From CAJMGO01 sp900557305 (GTDB lineage: Bacteria > Bacillota_I > Bacilli_A > RF39 > UBA660): 64,000 nt of DNA. The first letter of the stretch is position 1. The number at the start of each line of letters is the position of its first letter. The notes beneath the pieces were generated by a model. The model did no database searches. It was given only the letters and a program-made list of their open reading frames with translations, and had not been told where the DNA came from. Positions 25,912 through 33,988 of this stretch are shown piece after piece. The position numbers were made by a program, and so were the translations under genes. The stretch is from assembly GCA_905212975.1 (NCBI GenBank), contig CAJMGO010000006.1, positions 1 through 64,000 on the forward strand, given 5' to 3'.

Positions 25912-25963
25912 AAAAAAGAGGAGCCAATAGTATTTAATAAAGTCTAAATACTACTGACTCCTC
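25912..25963 (-). terminator. Attenuator terminator before the recombinase fragment
   Basis: GAGGAG/CTCCTC (25918-25923 with 25958-25963) and AGTATTTA/TAAATACT (25929-25936 with 25945-25952) form a long two-part hairpin followed by six T on the minus strand, nine bases before the Shine-Dalgarno. The upstream arm lies within the coding sequence of a 25-residue leader peptide. Confidence 0.8.
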
Positions 25964-26011
25964 ACAATATTCAATATTATAAATTTTTTGTTTATGTATA
26001 TATTTTATCAT
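25934..26011 (-). CDS. 25-residue leader peptide
   Basis: An ATG at 26011, with AGAGAGGT seven bases upstream, opens a 25-codon frame beginning MIKYIHKQKIYNIEY and ending FRLY. Its last ten codons cover the first arm of the attenuator hairpin and its stop lies at the loop. Ribosome progress along it would therefore decide whether the terminator forms. It is too short and too neatly placed to be anything but a regulatory leader. Confidence 0.65.
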   Translation of the reverse strand: MIKYIHKQKIYNIEYCEESVVFRLY

Positions 26012-26056
26012 AGATGTACCTCTCTTTCTAGAGAATACCTCTTTCATTGATTATTT

Positions 26057-26084
26057 ATAATATCACTTTTTTATAATTTGTCAA
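26057..26084 (-). promoter_or_regulatory. Sigma-A promoter of the attenuated leader
   Basis: TTGACA (26079-26084) and TATTAT (26057-26062) are 16 bases apart on the minus strand, about 45 bases before the leader-peptide ATG. Confidence 0.7.
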
Positions 26085-26110
26085 TTCCATGTTTAGGGAA
26101 TACATAGTAT

Positions 26111-26176
26111 TTATATTGTTTTTAAATAATCTTCTAATGAAAGTTCTTCTTTAATAATATTTACCATTGTTTCCAT
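26111..26176 (-). CDS. Possible 21-residue peptide, remnant
   Basis: A short frame, METMVNIIKEELSLEDYLKTI, opens at 26176 behind AAAGGA and stops at 26111. It has good initiation signals but no recognisable relatives by eye. It may be the truncated start of a lost gene between tRNA-His and the recombinase leader. Confidence 0.3.
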   Translation of the reverse strand: METMVNIIKEELSLEDYLKTI

Positions 26177-26210
26177 CCTTTCTTATTTTGCTAGAATATT
26201 TTTTAAGCAC

Positions 26211-26239
26211 AAAAAAAACTAATCCATTTCTGAATTAGT
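26211..26239 (-). terminator. tRNA-His terminator
   Basis: ACTAAT (26218-26223) and ATTAGT (26234-26239) pair, with eight T following on the minus strand, 40 bases past the tRNA. A second small palindrome, CTCGAA-AAA-TTCGAG, lies at about 26251-26265. Confidence 0.6.
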
Positions 26240-26277
26240 CATTTATCAAACTCGAAAAATTCGAGCAGATTTCACAA

Positions 26278-26354
26278 TGGGGCGCTCTGTGGGGATCGAA
26301 CCCACGCATGCCTGAGTCACAGTCAGGTGTGTTAACCGCTTCACCAAGAACGCC
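26278..26354 (-). tRNA. trnH: tRNA-His(GTG)
   Basis: The minus strand folds as a tRNA with anticodon GTG in the loop CTGTGAC between CCTGA and TCAGG. The T-arm reads GTGGGTTCGATCCCCAC. The acceptor starts with an extra G at 26354 that pairs with C73, the identity feature of tRNA-His, and the CCA end is encoded (26278-26280). Mobile-element relics begin just beyond its 3' end. Confidence 0.95.
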
Positions 26355-26374
26355 ATTTCAATAGTAACAAAGCT

Positions 26375-26403
26375 ATTTTATCAATAAATTTAAAATTTAT
26401 CAA
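26375..26403 (-). promoter_or_regulatory. tRNA-His promoter
   Basis: TTGATA (26398-26403), 17 bases, then TAAAAT (26375-26380) with TG one base before the -10, about 20 bases upstream of the tRNA. Confidence 0.65.
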
Positions 26404-26486
26404 GCTTTTTTACTATTTATTAGAAATATATTTACATTTTATATTCATTTATATGAACTTAATTAGATTAATTGTAGGTAATACAT

Positions 26487-28109
26487 CTAATTATTATTTG
26501 TATTGTGAATATATTTTTCTAATCTTTCTTTATCATAGTTTATTATTTTACCACTTGGTAATAATAGTATTCTATCAACGTTTATACTTTCTATAAATGG
26601 TATATTATGGCTTACCATTATTATTGTACCTTCATAATTTTTAAAATTTTCTCCAATTACTTTTTGTGTATCCGGATCTAAATGATTTGTTGGTTCATCT
26701 AAAAGTAACAAGTTAGCTCTTTCAAGCATTATTTTACACAAAGCAACTCTTGCTTTTTCTCCTGGTGATAATACTTCTATTTTTTTAAATACATCATCAC
26801 CATAAAATAAGAAACTACCTAATATTGTTCTTAATTCTTTATCACTATATCCTTTTGTATCAACATTTTCTATTATTGTTTTTGATGGTTTTAAAAGTTC
26901 TAGTTCTTGAGCATAATATGCTATATCTGTTTTATTACCATACCAAATATTTCCTTCTTCTGGTTTATATTTTCCTATTAAAAGTTTTAATAATGTAGAT
27001 TTACCTACTCCATTTTCTCCGATGATTAAAAATCTCTCTTTATTGTTTATAACAAAAGATAAATTTTTATATAAATAATCTTTTTCTTCGTATTTAAATT
27101 TTATATTGTTTACTTTAAGTGGTATTCTAGAACCTTCTCTTAAGGGTTTAATATTTAATTTTAATTTAGAATATTTCTTTTCTCTTACATGTAATTCACT
27201 TAACTTTTTTTCTAATTTTATTTCTCTATCTTTTCCCATTTTCTTTATATTATGGTTTGTCCTTGAAGCTTTTTTTGCTTTATCAATAAATGATTTTAGT
27301 GTTTCTATTTCTTGTTCTTGTTTTTCTATTAATTTTTCTTCTATTTCTTGTTCTTGTTTATGTTTTTTTAAGTATTCATTGTAATTACCATTATACATTG
27401 TTATTTGTTTCGTTGTTTTATTTACATACATAATTTTATTTACTATTTTGTTTAAAAAATCTACATCATGTGAAATTACTAATACCATTCCTTTATATTT
27501 TTTTATATATCCTTCTATATATTCTCTTGTTGTTGCATCTAAATGATTTGTTGGTTCATCTAAAAGAAGAATTTCAGGATTAGAGTATATTAAGTGAGCG
27601 AAAGCAATTTTGGATTTTTGACCACCAGATAAATCCATTAATTTCATATCTAATAATTCTAACGGAATACTCATTTTTTCTATAATTTCAAATAATGTAT
27701 TTTCTGCATTATAACAATCATAATATTCTAACTTTTCTTGTGTATTTGATATTTCTTTTAATATTTTTTGTTGTTTCTTTTCTTCAGCTATAGAAACATC
27801 TATATATAATTTTTCCAGCTTTTTTTCTAATTCTTTTATTGGACGTGCACTAAGCAAGTAATCAAATACATTTAGTTCTAAATCATCTAATTCTATTTCT
27901 TGTGGTAAATAACCTATTCTATAATCTTTTGGTATTACTATTCTTCCACTATCTAATTTTATTTTTTTTAAAATTACATTAAATAAAGTAGTTTTACCTG
28001 CACCATTTACTCCAACTATACCAACTCTATCTTTATTTTCTATATTAAAACAAGCATTATTATATATTTTATTCATACCAAATGTAAGATTTATATTCTC
28101 ACCCTTCAT
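26487..28109 (-). CDS. ABC-F family ATPase
   Basis: The 540-residue soluble protein has two ABC cassettes and no membrane domain: Walker A GVNGAGKTT near 35, signature LSGGQKSK, Walker B LLLDEPTNHLD, then GENGVGKST near 350, LSPGEKAR and LLLDEPTNHLD. Between them is a charged helical linker of about 70 residues. ABC-F proteins bind the ribosomal E site and act in translation or in resistance to ribosome-targeting drugs; this linker is not long enough by eye to assign a resistance class. I chose ATG 28109 because AGAGGTG precedes it. It is followed by tRNA-His. Confidence 0.88.
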   Translation of the reverse strand: MKGENINLTFGMNKIYNNACFNIENKDRVGIVGVNGAGKTTLFNVILKKIKLDSGRIVIPKDYRIGYLPQEIELDDLELNVFDYLLSARPIKELEKKLEKLYIDVSIAEEKKQQKILKEISNTQEKLEYYDCYNAENTLFEIIEKMSIPLELLDMKLMDLSGGQKSKIAFAHLIYSNPEILLLDEPTNHLDATTREYIEGYIKKYKGMVLVISHDVDFLNKIVNKIMYVNKTTKQITMYNGNYNEYLKKHKQEQEIEEKLIEKQEQEIETLKSFIDKAKKASRTNHNIKKMGKDREIKLEKKLSELHVREKKYSKLKLNIKPLREGSRIPLKVNNIKFKYEEKDYLYKNLSFVINNKERFLIIGENGVGKSTLLKLLIGKYKPEEGNIWYGNKTDIAYYAQELELLKPSKTIIENVDTKGYSDKELRTILGSFLFYGDDVFKKIEVLSPGEKARVALCKIMLERANLLLLDEPTNHLDPDTQKVIGENFKNYEGTIIMVSHNIPFIESINVDRILLLPSGKIINYDKERLEKYIHNTNNN

Positions 28110-28244
28110 AAAAACACCTCTGGTATATTTTAACATATTACTACTTAAATGTATAATTTTTTTATATTTTTACATACTATACATAGATTACTAGTCTATA
28201 AAGAAAATGAAGCATTTATGAGAAAATTTAAGTGGTGAGAATGT

Positions 28245-28475
28245 ATGAGCAGTGAAACAAATATATATAATATAATTGGTAAAAATATTAAAAAATATCG
28301 TAAACAAAATGGTATGACACAAAGAGAGTTAGCTGAAAAGATGTTATTAAGTGATAGTTTTATAGCAAAACTTGAATCTTCTACATACCAAACTTTATCT
28401 ATAGATACTTTATTACAGTTTTCAAAAACTTTAAATGTTAATATTAAATGTTTCTTTGATGAGAATAATGAATAA
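28245..28475 (+). CDS. XRE-family transcriptional regulator
   Basis: The 76-residue protein is one helix-turn-helix domain: IGKNIKKYRKQNGMTQRELAEKM, then LSDSFIAKLES as recognition helix and a C-terminal VNIKCFFDEN. It has GGTGAG ten bases before the ATG. It is divergent from the ABC-F gene and convergent with tdk, so it may control the former or itself. No effector domain is present. Confidence 0.8.
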   Translation: MSSETNIYNIIGKNIKKYRKQNGMTQRELAEKMLLSDSFIAKLESSTYQTLSIDTLLQFSKTLNVNIKCFFDENNE

Positions 28476-28494
28476 TTATTCTTTTTTTATTAAA

Positions 28495-28528
28495 TAAAAA
28501 AGTTAAAATTTTATTTTTTTAACTTTTT
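28495..28528. terminator. Convergent terminator between the XRE gene and tdk
   Basis: AAAAAGTTAAAA pairs with TTTTTAACTTTTT around an AT loop; the stem lies across the tdk stop and has T tracts both ways. Confidence 0.55.
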
Positions 28529-29093
28529 GTAAATAACATTTACCACATAATGGTTCATAATCTATATTTTTATTTTTTCCATCTATTTCTATTTCATTTC
28601 CAAATGAAACATATTTATTGTCTATTTTTCTAGCAGCAAATCTTGCTATTTCTTTACATTTACACAATGTTTTTAATTCTTCTAAAACATCTGATATTTC
28701 TAATAGTCTTCTTGATCCTTCAAAAGATTCAGCCATAAAATTTGTTCTAAGTCCATAGCATATTACTGGAATATTTATTTTTTTAGTTATAAAGAATAAT
28801 TCATCAATTTGATTTTTTGATAGAAATTGAGCTTCATCTACAAATATACAAGCTGTTTTTTCTGTCAATTTTTCTTTTATTAATTTCAAAATTGAATCTT
28901 TTTCTTTTATTAATATATCTACCTTTCTTTGTAAACCAATTCTTGAATCTAATTTATCATTACCTTTTGTATCAATAATAGGTTTCATAACAATTACTTC
29001 ATATCCTACTTCTTCATAACTATGTGCAGTTCTCATTAAATCTATACTTTTACCACTATTCATTGTTCCATATTTAAAATGTAATTTTGCCAT
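28503..29093 (-). CDS. tdk: Thymidine kinase
   Basis: The 196-residue type II thymidine kinase salvages thymidine to dTMP. It has the P-loop FKYGTMNSGKSIDLM, the DEAQF block (IFVDEAQFLS), the lasso-loop zinc cysteines CKC and the CGKC pair near the C-terminus, and YEPLCGKCY for base binding. All expected residues are present at normal length. It has its own short upstream region behind typA and is terminated by a shared hairpin. Confidence 0.95.
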   Translation of the reverse strand: MAKLHFKYGTMNSGKSIDLMRTAHSYEEVGYEVIVMKPIIDTKGNDKLDSRIGLQRKVDILIKEKDSILKLIKEKLTEKTACIFVDEAQFLSKNQIDELFFITKKINIPVICYGLRTNFMAESFEGSRRLLEISDVLEELKTLCKCKEIARFAARKIDNKYVSFGNEIEIDGKNKNIDYEPLCGKCYLQKVKKIKF

Positions 29094-29157
29094 ATACTAC
29101 CTCTTTACTATATTACCTTTTTCATTTTATCACTTTATATATTTTTTTCTATATTTT

Positions 29158-29186
29158 TATAAAAAAAAAGAAAGAATTTACTTTCT
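29158..29186 (-). terminator. typA terminator
   Basis: AGAAAG (29169-29174) pairs with CTTTCT (29181-29186), followed by at least eight T on the minus strand. It overlaps the typA stop. Confidence 0.65.
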
Positions 29187-30989
29187 ACTGTCAAATTTCT
29201 TTCTTTCTGATGTATTTAATATTCTTTTTCTCATTCTGAAATTAAGTGGTGTTACTTCTACTAGCTCATCACTATTTATATAATCTAAGCAATATTCAAG
29301 ACTGATTTGTCTAGGTCTTTTAAGTACTACTGTATGATCTTTTCCAGCACTTCTTGTATTTGTTAAATTTTTTCCCTTAACTACATTTACCGCTAAATCA
29401 TTTTCATGAGAATGTTCTCCAACTATCATACCTTCATATACTTCTGTACCAGGTTCAATAAACATTACACCTCTATCTTCAAGTTGCCCTAAAGCATAAG
29501 CTGTAGATTGTCCATTTTCCATTGAAACAAGTACACCTAGTTTTCTTTCACCAACACTTGTTCCTGCAACTTTTTTGTATTCCTTAAATGTATGATTTAG
29601 AATACCATATCCTTTTGTCATTGTCATGAATTCTGTTGAAAAACCTATTAAACCTCTTGAAGGAACTAAGTAATTTAATCTTACTTGGTTTTCATGATTT
29701 GTCATATTTACCATTTCACCTTCACGATTACCAAGAGCTTCTATAACTGTTCCTACATTTTCTTCAGGTACTTCTATCATAACATCTTCGTATGGTTCAC
29801 ACATTACACCATCGATTTCTTTTTTTATTACTTGTGGTTTAGAAACTTGTAATTCAAATCCTTCACGTCTCATATTTTCTATCAATATTGATAAGTGTAA
29901 TTCTCCACGTCCAGATACTATAAATGATTCATTGTCATTTGGTTCAACTCTAAGAGATACGTCTTTCTCTGTTTCTTTCATTAATCTTTCTTTTATCTTA
30001 TTGGCTGTAACTAATTTACCTTCTCTACCTACAAATGGTGAAGTATTAGCACCAAATGTCATCTGTAATGTTGGCTCATCAATTCTAAGATGTGGTAAAG
30101 CTTCTTCATATCCAACTTCACATACAGTTTCTCCTACACTTATATCAGGTAGACCTGCTATAGCAACAATATCTCCAGCTTCTGCTTCTTCTATTTCAAT
30201 ACGTTTTAATCCTAAGAATCCAAATAATTTTTGTACTCTAAATTGTTTTGTAGTACCATCTAATCTCATACAAGATACTTGTTGATTAACTTTAATTTTT
30301 CCTCTTTTTACAACACCAATTCCAATTCTTCCAACAAAATCATTATAGTCTAATAACGCAGGTTGAAATTGTAAGTGTCCTTCTTTTTCTACTTTTGGAG
30401 CAGGAATATAATCAACAATTAAATCTAAAAGTGGATCCATTGTTGGCTTTTGTGTATTTTTATCTGGGTCTAAGCTTGATGTTCCATTTATAGCTGACAT
30501 ATATACTACTGGGAATTCAAGTTGTTCAATATCAGCACCAAGTTCTATAAATAAATCTATTACTTCATCTACTACTTGTTTTGGTCTAGCTGTGTCTTTA
30601 TCTATTTTATTAACAACAAGTATTGGTGTTACTCCTGCTTCAAGTGCTTTTTTTAATACGAATCTTGTTTGTGGCATTGTACCTTCATAAGCATCTACTA
30701 CTAAAAGTACCCCATCAACCATATTCATTATTCTTTCAACTTCTCCACCAAAATCAGCATGTCCTGGAGTATCTAGTATATTAATCCTACATCCGTTATG
30801 ATCTATAGCTGTAGTTTTTGCTAAAATAGTAATACCACGTTCACGTTCAATATCATTAGAATCCATTACTCTTATTTCTACATTTTCATTATCTCTAAAT
30901 GTACCTGATTGTTTTAATAATTGATCTACGATAGTTGTTTTTCCATGGTCAACATGGGCAATAATAGCAATATTTCTTATATTTTTCAT
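29178..30989 (-). CDS. typA: Ribosome-associated translational GTPase TypA/BipA
   Basis: The 603-residue GTPase has G1 AHVDHGKTT, the switch region RERGITI, G3 DTPGHADFG, G4 NKIDK, the beta-barrel domain II, EF-G-like domains III and V and the TypA-specific C-terminal domain (SPAGKD-like block SAGKDHTVVL). It binds the 70S A site and helps ribosome assembly or stress translation, especially in the cold. Full length and no missing motif. A near-consensus promoter precedes it and a hairpin overlaps its stop. Confidence 0.96.
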   Translation of the reverse strand: MKNIRNIAIIAHVDHGKTTIVDQLLKQSGTFRDNENVEIRVMDSNDIERERGITILAKTTAIDHNGCRINILDTPGHADFGGEVERIMNMVDGVLLVVDAYEGTMPQTRFVLKKALEAGVTPILVVNKIDKDTARPKQVVDEVIDLFIELGADIEQLEFPVVYMSAINGTSSLDPDKNTQKPTMDPLLDLIVDYIPAPKVEKEGHLQFQPALLDYNDFVGRIGIGVVKRGKIKVNQQVSCMRLDGTTKQFRVQKLFGFLGLKRIEIEEAEAGDIVAIAGLPDISVGETVCEVGYEEALPHLRIDEPTLQMTFGANTSPFVGREGKLVTANKIKERLMKETEKDVSLRVEPNDNESFIVSGRGELHLSILIENMRREGFELQVSKPQVIKKEIDGVMCEPYEDVMIEVPEENVGTVIEALGNREGEMVNMTNHENQVRLNYLVPSRGLIGFSTEFMTMTKGYGILNHTFKEYKKVAGTSVGERKLGVLVSMENGQSTAYALGQLEDRGVMFIEPGTEVYEGMIVGEHSHENDLAVNVVKGKNLTNTRSAGKDHTVVLKRPRQISLEYCLDYINSDELVEVTPLNFRMRKRILNTSERKKFDSRK

Positions 30990-31018
30990 AAAATCAACTT
31001 CCTCACATAATCTTTGGT

Positions 31019-31048
31019 ATTATAGCACAGTATTTTATTTGAAGTCAA
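31019..31048 (-). promoter_or_regulatory. typA promoter
   Basis: TTGACT (31043-31048), 18 bases, then TATAAT (31019-31024) on the minus strand. Confidence 0.65.
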
Positions 31049-31111
31049 TTATTACACACTTTTTTTATTAAAATATCATTATATTTTATATGTAAAGAAA
31101 ATGTTTTGTAA

Positions 31112-31141
31112 TTGAAATTTATTTTATATTATTGTTATAAT
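31112..31141 (+). promoter_or_regulatory. Promoter of the thermonuclease operon
   Basis: TTGAAA (31112-31117), 18 bases, then TATAAT (31136-31141) with TG one base upstream, on the plus strand. Confidence 0.55.
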
Positions 31142-31161
31142 TATACTAGAAGGTAGATTGT

Positions 31162-31782
31162 ATGAAAAAAATAATATTTTTTATAGCTATATTTTTTAGT
31201 TTTTTTGAAATTGCTTTTGCTCAGGATAGACAAGTTGTAGAGTTAAAAAAATGTGTTGATGGAGATACAGCTTGGTTTTATTATAATAATAATGAAATAA
31301 AGGTTAGATTTTTAGCAATAAATACACCTGAATCTACAAATAAAATTGAAGCGTATGGTAAAGAAGCTAGTGAATATACTTGCAATAGGCTTATGAATGC
31401 TAAAAAAATAGAACTAGAATATGATGATAATTCTGATTTAAAGGACAAATATGGTAGAGATTTAGTATGGGTATTTGTAGATGATTCTTTATTAAATAAA
31501 GATATTGTTGAAAATGGATATGGTGAGGTTAAATATATATATGGTGATTATAAATATTTAAGTTTAATAAAAGAAGCAGAAGAAAAAGCAAAAAAAAATA
31601 ATGTAGGTATTTGGAAGGCAAATTCTAATAAAGATAAAAATACTCTAGCTATTCTGGCTATTATATTGATACTTATTATTTGTTTAATATTAGGCGGTAA
31701 TATAAAAACAAAAAGTTTAAAAAAATTTAATAATGAAATAAAAAAAGATCTAAAGAAAGAATTAAAAAAGAGATTAAAGTAG
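31162..31782 (+). CDS. Secreted, membrane-anchored thermonuclease (SNase family)
   Basis: The 206-residue protein has a signal peptide (1-20, cleavage near AFAQ), an SNase fold with CVDGDTAWF (calcium Asp), VRFLAINTPES (catalytic Arg and Asp), a Glu-containing KIEAYGKEAS and DKYGRDLVWVF (second catalytic Arg), then a C-terminal helix (about 165-185) and a basic tail. It should degrade DNA or RNA outside the membrane, held by the helix. It is the first gene of a two-gene plus-strand operon. Confidence 0.88.
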   Translation: MKKIIFFIAIFFSFFEIAFAQDRQVVELKKCVDGDTAWFYYNNNEIKVRFLAINTPESTNKIEAYGKEASEYTCNRLMNAKKIELEYDDNSDLKDKYGRDLVWVFVDDSLLNKDIVENGYGEVKYIYGDYKYLSLIKEAEEKAKKNNVGIWKANSNKDKNTLAILAIILILIICLILGGNIKTKSLKKFNNEIKKDLKKELKKRLK

Positions 31783-31792
31783 GAGGATATTC

Positions 31793-32443
31793 ATGAAAAT
31801 AAGTAAATATAAATTTAGAGATATAGATAAAAAGTGGATATTAATTGATAGGCCAAAAGATATAAAAAAAATAAAGAAGAAAAATAAAATAGATCTTTCT
31901 TTAGATCCTGTACTTGGTATAATTTATATAGATCACGATATGGGATTGACTATTAGAATTTTAGGTAACATATATAAAGAAAATTCTGAATACTTATTTC
32001 TTGATAAATTTATTAATGAAAATATTATTAATATAAGAATTGATAAAAAAAATGATTTTAATATAACAATTTTAAATGATAAAGTAGTAGAAGGAATAAA
32101 TAATACTTTAGCAATTAATAAACAAATAGATGTATATTATTCTAAAAAAGCAATTATAGAATCTAGAAAAATGGAGTGTTTAGATATTTTTAGACATAAG
32201 TATTTTCCTGATGATATTGAACTTTATAATAAAAAGGATGATGACGATGAAATTATTTGGGGAAGAATTATAGATTGCTCTATTAATGATAAAATTGTTA
32301 TATGTGAATTATTGGATAATTCTTTAATAGATGAAAAATATAAGGAGCATACACTTGTTATGGCTAAATATGAAGAAACAAAAAAGGATGAAGCTATTGT
32401 TATTAAGAGTAATGTTAAAAAAGTCGAAAAAACTGCAAATTAA
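31793..32443 (+). CDS. Hypothetical protein downstream of the thermonuclease
   Basis: The 216-residue soluble protein is rich in Lys, Ile and Asp, with DPVLGIIYIDHD and DDIELYNKKDDDDEIIWGRI as its most distinctive stretches. I recognise no domain. GTAGGAGG sits seven bases before the ATG and only ten bases separate it from the thermonuclease stop, so it is co-transcribed and may act with it. Its last codons form the operon terminator. Confidence 0.6.
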   Translation: MKISKYKFRDIDKKWILIDRPKDIKKIKKKNKIDLSLDPVLGIIYIDHDMGLTIRILGNIYKENSEYLFLDKFINENIINIRIDKKNDFNITILNDKVVEGINNTLAINKQIDVYYSKKAIIESRKMECLDIFRHKYFPDDIELYNKKDDDDEIIWGRIIDCSINDKIVICELLDNSLIDEKYKEHTLVMAKYEETKKDEAIVIKSNVKKVEKTAN

Positions 32444-32456
32444 TGCAGTTTTATTT
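32429..32456 (+). terminator. Terminator of the thermonuclease operon
   Basis: AAAACTGCA (32429-32437) and TGCAGTTTT (32444-32452) form a nine-pair stem and run into T-rich sequence; it overlaps the plus-strand stop codon and may also serve the converging NUDIX gene. Confidence 0.75.
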
Positions 32457-32885
32457 TATTATTTTATTTAATACATAATCCATAGTAATTTTAATATCTT
32501 CAAATACATTTATTTCTTCAAGTTCATCTCTACTAAACCACTTTACTGCTATATTTTCTTCTAATTGTGGACGTGGAATTATATCACCTACAGGTACTGC
32601 TAGATAGAAAAAATCAACATGAATCGTACCTTCTATACCAGTATTTTTTTGTACTGTAAGTGGTCTTATGTAATCATCCTCTCTTGGAAATCTTTCTCCA
32701 ACAAGTTTTACCTTTACACCTGTTTCTTCATATGCTTCTCTAACAGCTGCATCTTCTGGTATTTCATCTACCTCTATATGTCCACCAGGTTGTGTCCATT
32801 TATTAAATTTTCTATGTTTTACTAACAATATTTTTTTATTTTCTGGATTAATTATAAATGCTGATGCACAAAAGTGTACTTTCAT
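32451..32885 (-). CDS. NUDIX hydrolase
   Basis: The 144-residue protein has a complete Nudix box: GGHIEVDEIPEDAAVREAYEE contains the G-x5-E-x7-RE-x2-EE pattern, which binds Mg and the diphosphate. Members hydrolyse nucleoside diphosphates linked to other moieties; substrate cannot be told. TGA/ATG overlap by four bases with the upstream TagO-like gene (32882-32885) implies translational coupling to that cell-wall gene. Confidence 0.88.
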   Translation of the reverse strand: MKVHFCASAFIINPENKKILLVKHRKFNKWTQPGGHIEVDEIPEDAAVREAYEETGVKVKLVGERFPREDDYIRPLTVQKNTGIEGTIHVDFFYLAVPVGDIIPRPQLEENIAVKWFSRDELEEINVFEDIKITMDYVLNKIIK

Positions 32886-33928
32886 TTTTTATTCCCCTTT
32901 TTATGTTCAAATAATACATTTGTTTTTAGTACAAATATTAAAACTATTATAAATAATAATATATATAATATATAACCTATAACTCTATCTCTTAATACAT
33001 ATACAATTGATGAAAATGCAAATAAAGCATCTACTATATAAATTATTAAAACCGTTTGTCTTTGTGTAAAATTTCTACTTAAAAATTGATGATGAATATG
33101 AGATTTATCTGCTTGAGCTATTGATTGTCCTTTTATTAATCTTCTGATTATTGCAAATAGGGTATCAAGTATTGGAATTGCTAATATAAGTAATGGAATT
33201 ATTAAAGATGTAAGTGTTACATTTTTAAATCCCAAAAGTGCTATTACTGATATAATAAATCCCATAAACATAGATCCACTATCTCCAGCAAAAATTGTAG
33301 CCGGATTAAAATTATATGCAAGGAAACCTAGTACGGATCCTACCATTATAAAACTTAAAATGTATTCAAGTCCAAAACTTCCCTTTATTATTGAAATAAT
33401 CCCAACTGTTAAGAAGTATATGAAACTTATACCACCAGATAAACCATCTAATCCATCAATCAGATTTATACAATTAATACAACCTAATATAAAAAATATT
33501 GTTATTAAATGTGAGATACCTATTGGAAAATTCAGTTCAAATCCAAAAGCTGATATTGAATTCATAACCATATTTCCATAAAAAACTATTACACAAGTTG
33601 CTGCTAATTGACCAGAAAATTTAGTTATAGGCTTTAATTCTACAATATCATCTACAACACCTATTAAAATTATAAAGAAACTTCCTATTAAAACAGCATT
33701 CATAGTAACTGAATGAATACCAAATATCATATACCCTATTAGGAAGCCTATAAACATTGCAACTCCACCTAATTTTGGAATAGGTTTAGTATGTATATGT
33801 CTATTTCTTGGAATATCAATGGCATTTATTTGTATAGCTATTTTTTTTATAAATGGTATTAAAACTACTACTGTTATAAATGTCGTAACTATTATTCCAA
33901 ATGTTCTAAAAAGTAATTCTTGATCCAT
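32882..33928 (-). CDS. Undecaprenyl-phosphate glycosylphosphotransferase (TagO/WecA/MraY family)
   Basis: The 348-residue integral membrane enzyme has ten or so helices and the family motifs: KLGGVAMF, NLIDGLDGLSGG (catalytic Asp pair), FAGDSGSMFMGF and the HIHHQFL loop typical of the TagO/WecA rather than the MraY branch. It transfers a sugar-1-phosphate from UDP-sugar to undecaprenyl phosphate, starting wall polymer synthesis, probably teichoic acid or related. It lies downstream of mbl with a terminator between, and is coupled to the NUDIX gene. Confidence 0.9.
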   Translation of the reverse strand: MDQELLFRTFGIIVTTFITVVVLIPFIKKIAIQINAIDIPRNRHIHTKPIPKLGGVAMFIGFLIGYMIFGIHSVTMNAVLIGSFFIILIGVVDDIVELKPITKFSGQLAATCVIVFYGNMVMNSISAFGFELNFPIGISHLITIFFILGCINCINLIDGLDGLSGGISFIYFLTVGIISIIKGSFGLEYILSFIMVGSVLGFLAYNFNPATIFAGDSGSMFMGFIISVIALLGFKNVTLTSLIIPLLILAIPILDTLFAIIRRLIKGQSIAQADKSHIHHQFLSRNFTQRQTVLIIYIVDALFAFSSIVYVLRDRVIGYILYILLFIIVLIFVLKTNVLFEHKKGNKK

Positions 33929-33963
33929 GCTACCACCTTTTTCAATTATATCATTAAATTATC

Positions 33964-33988
33964 AAAAAAAACAAGTTTATAGCTTGTT
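33964..33988 (-). terminator. Terminator of the spoIIID-mbl operon
   Basis: AACAAG and CTTGTT pair around a short loop, with eight T following on the minus strand. It overlaps the last codons of the mbl gene. Confidence 0.65.
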
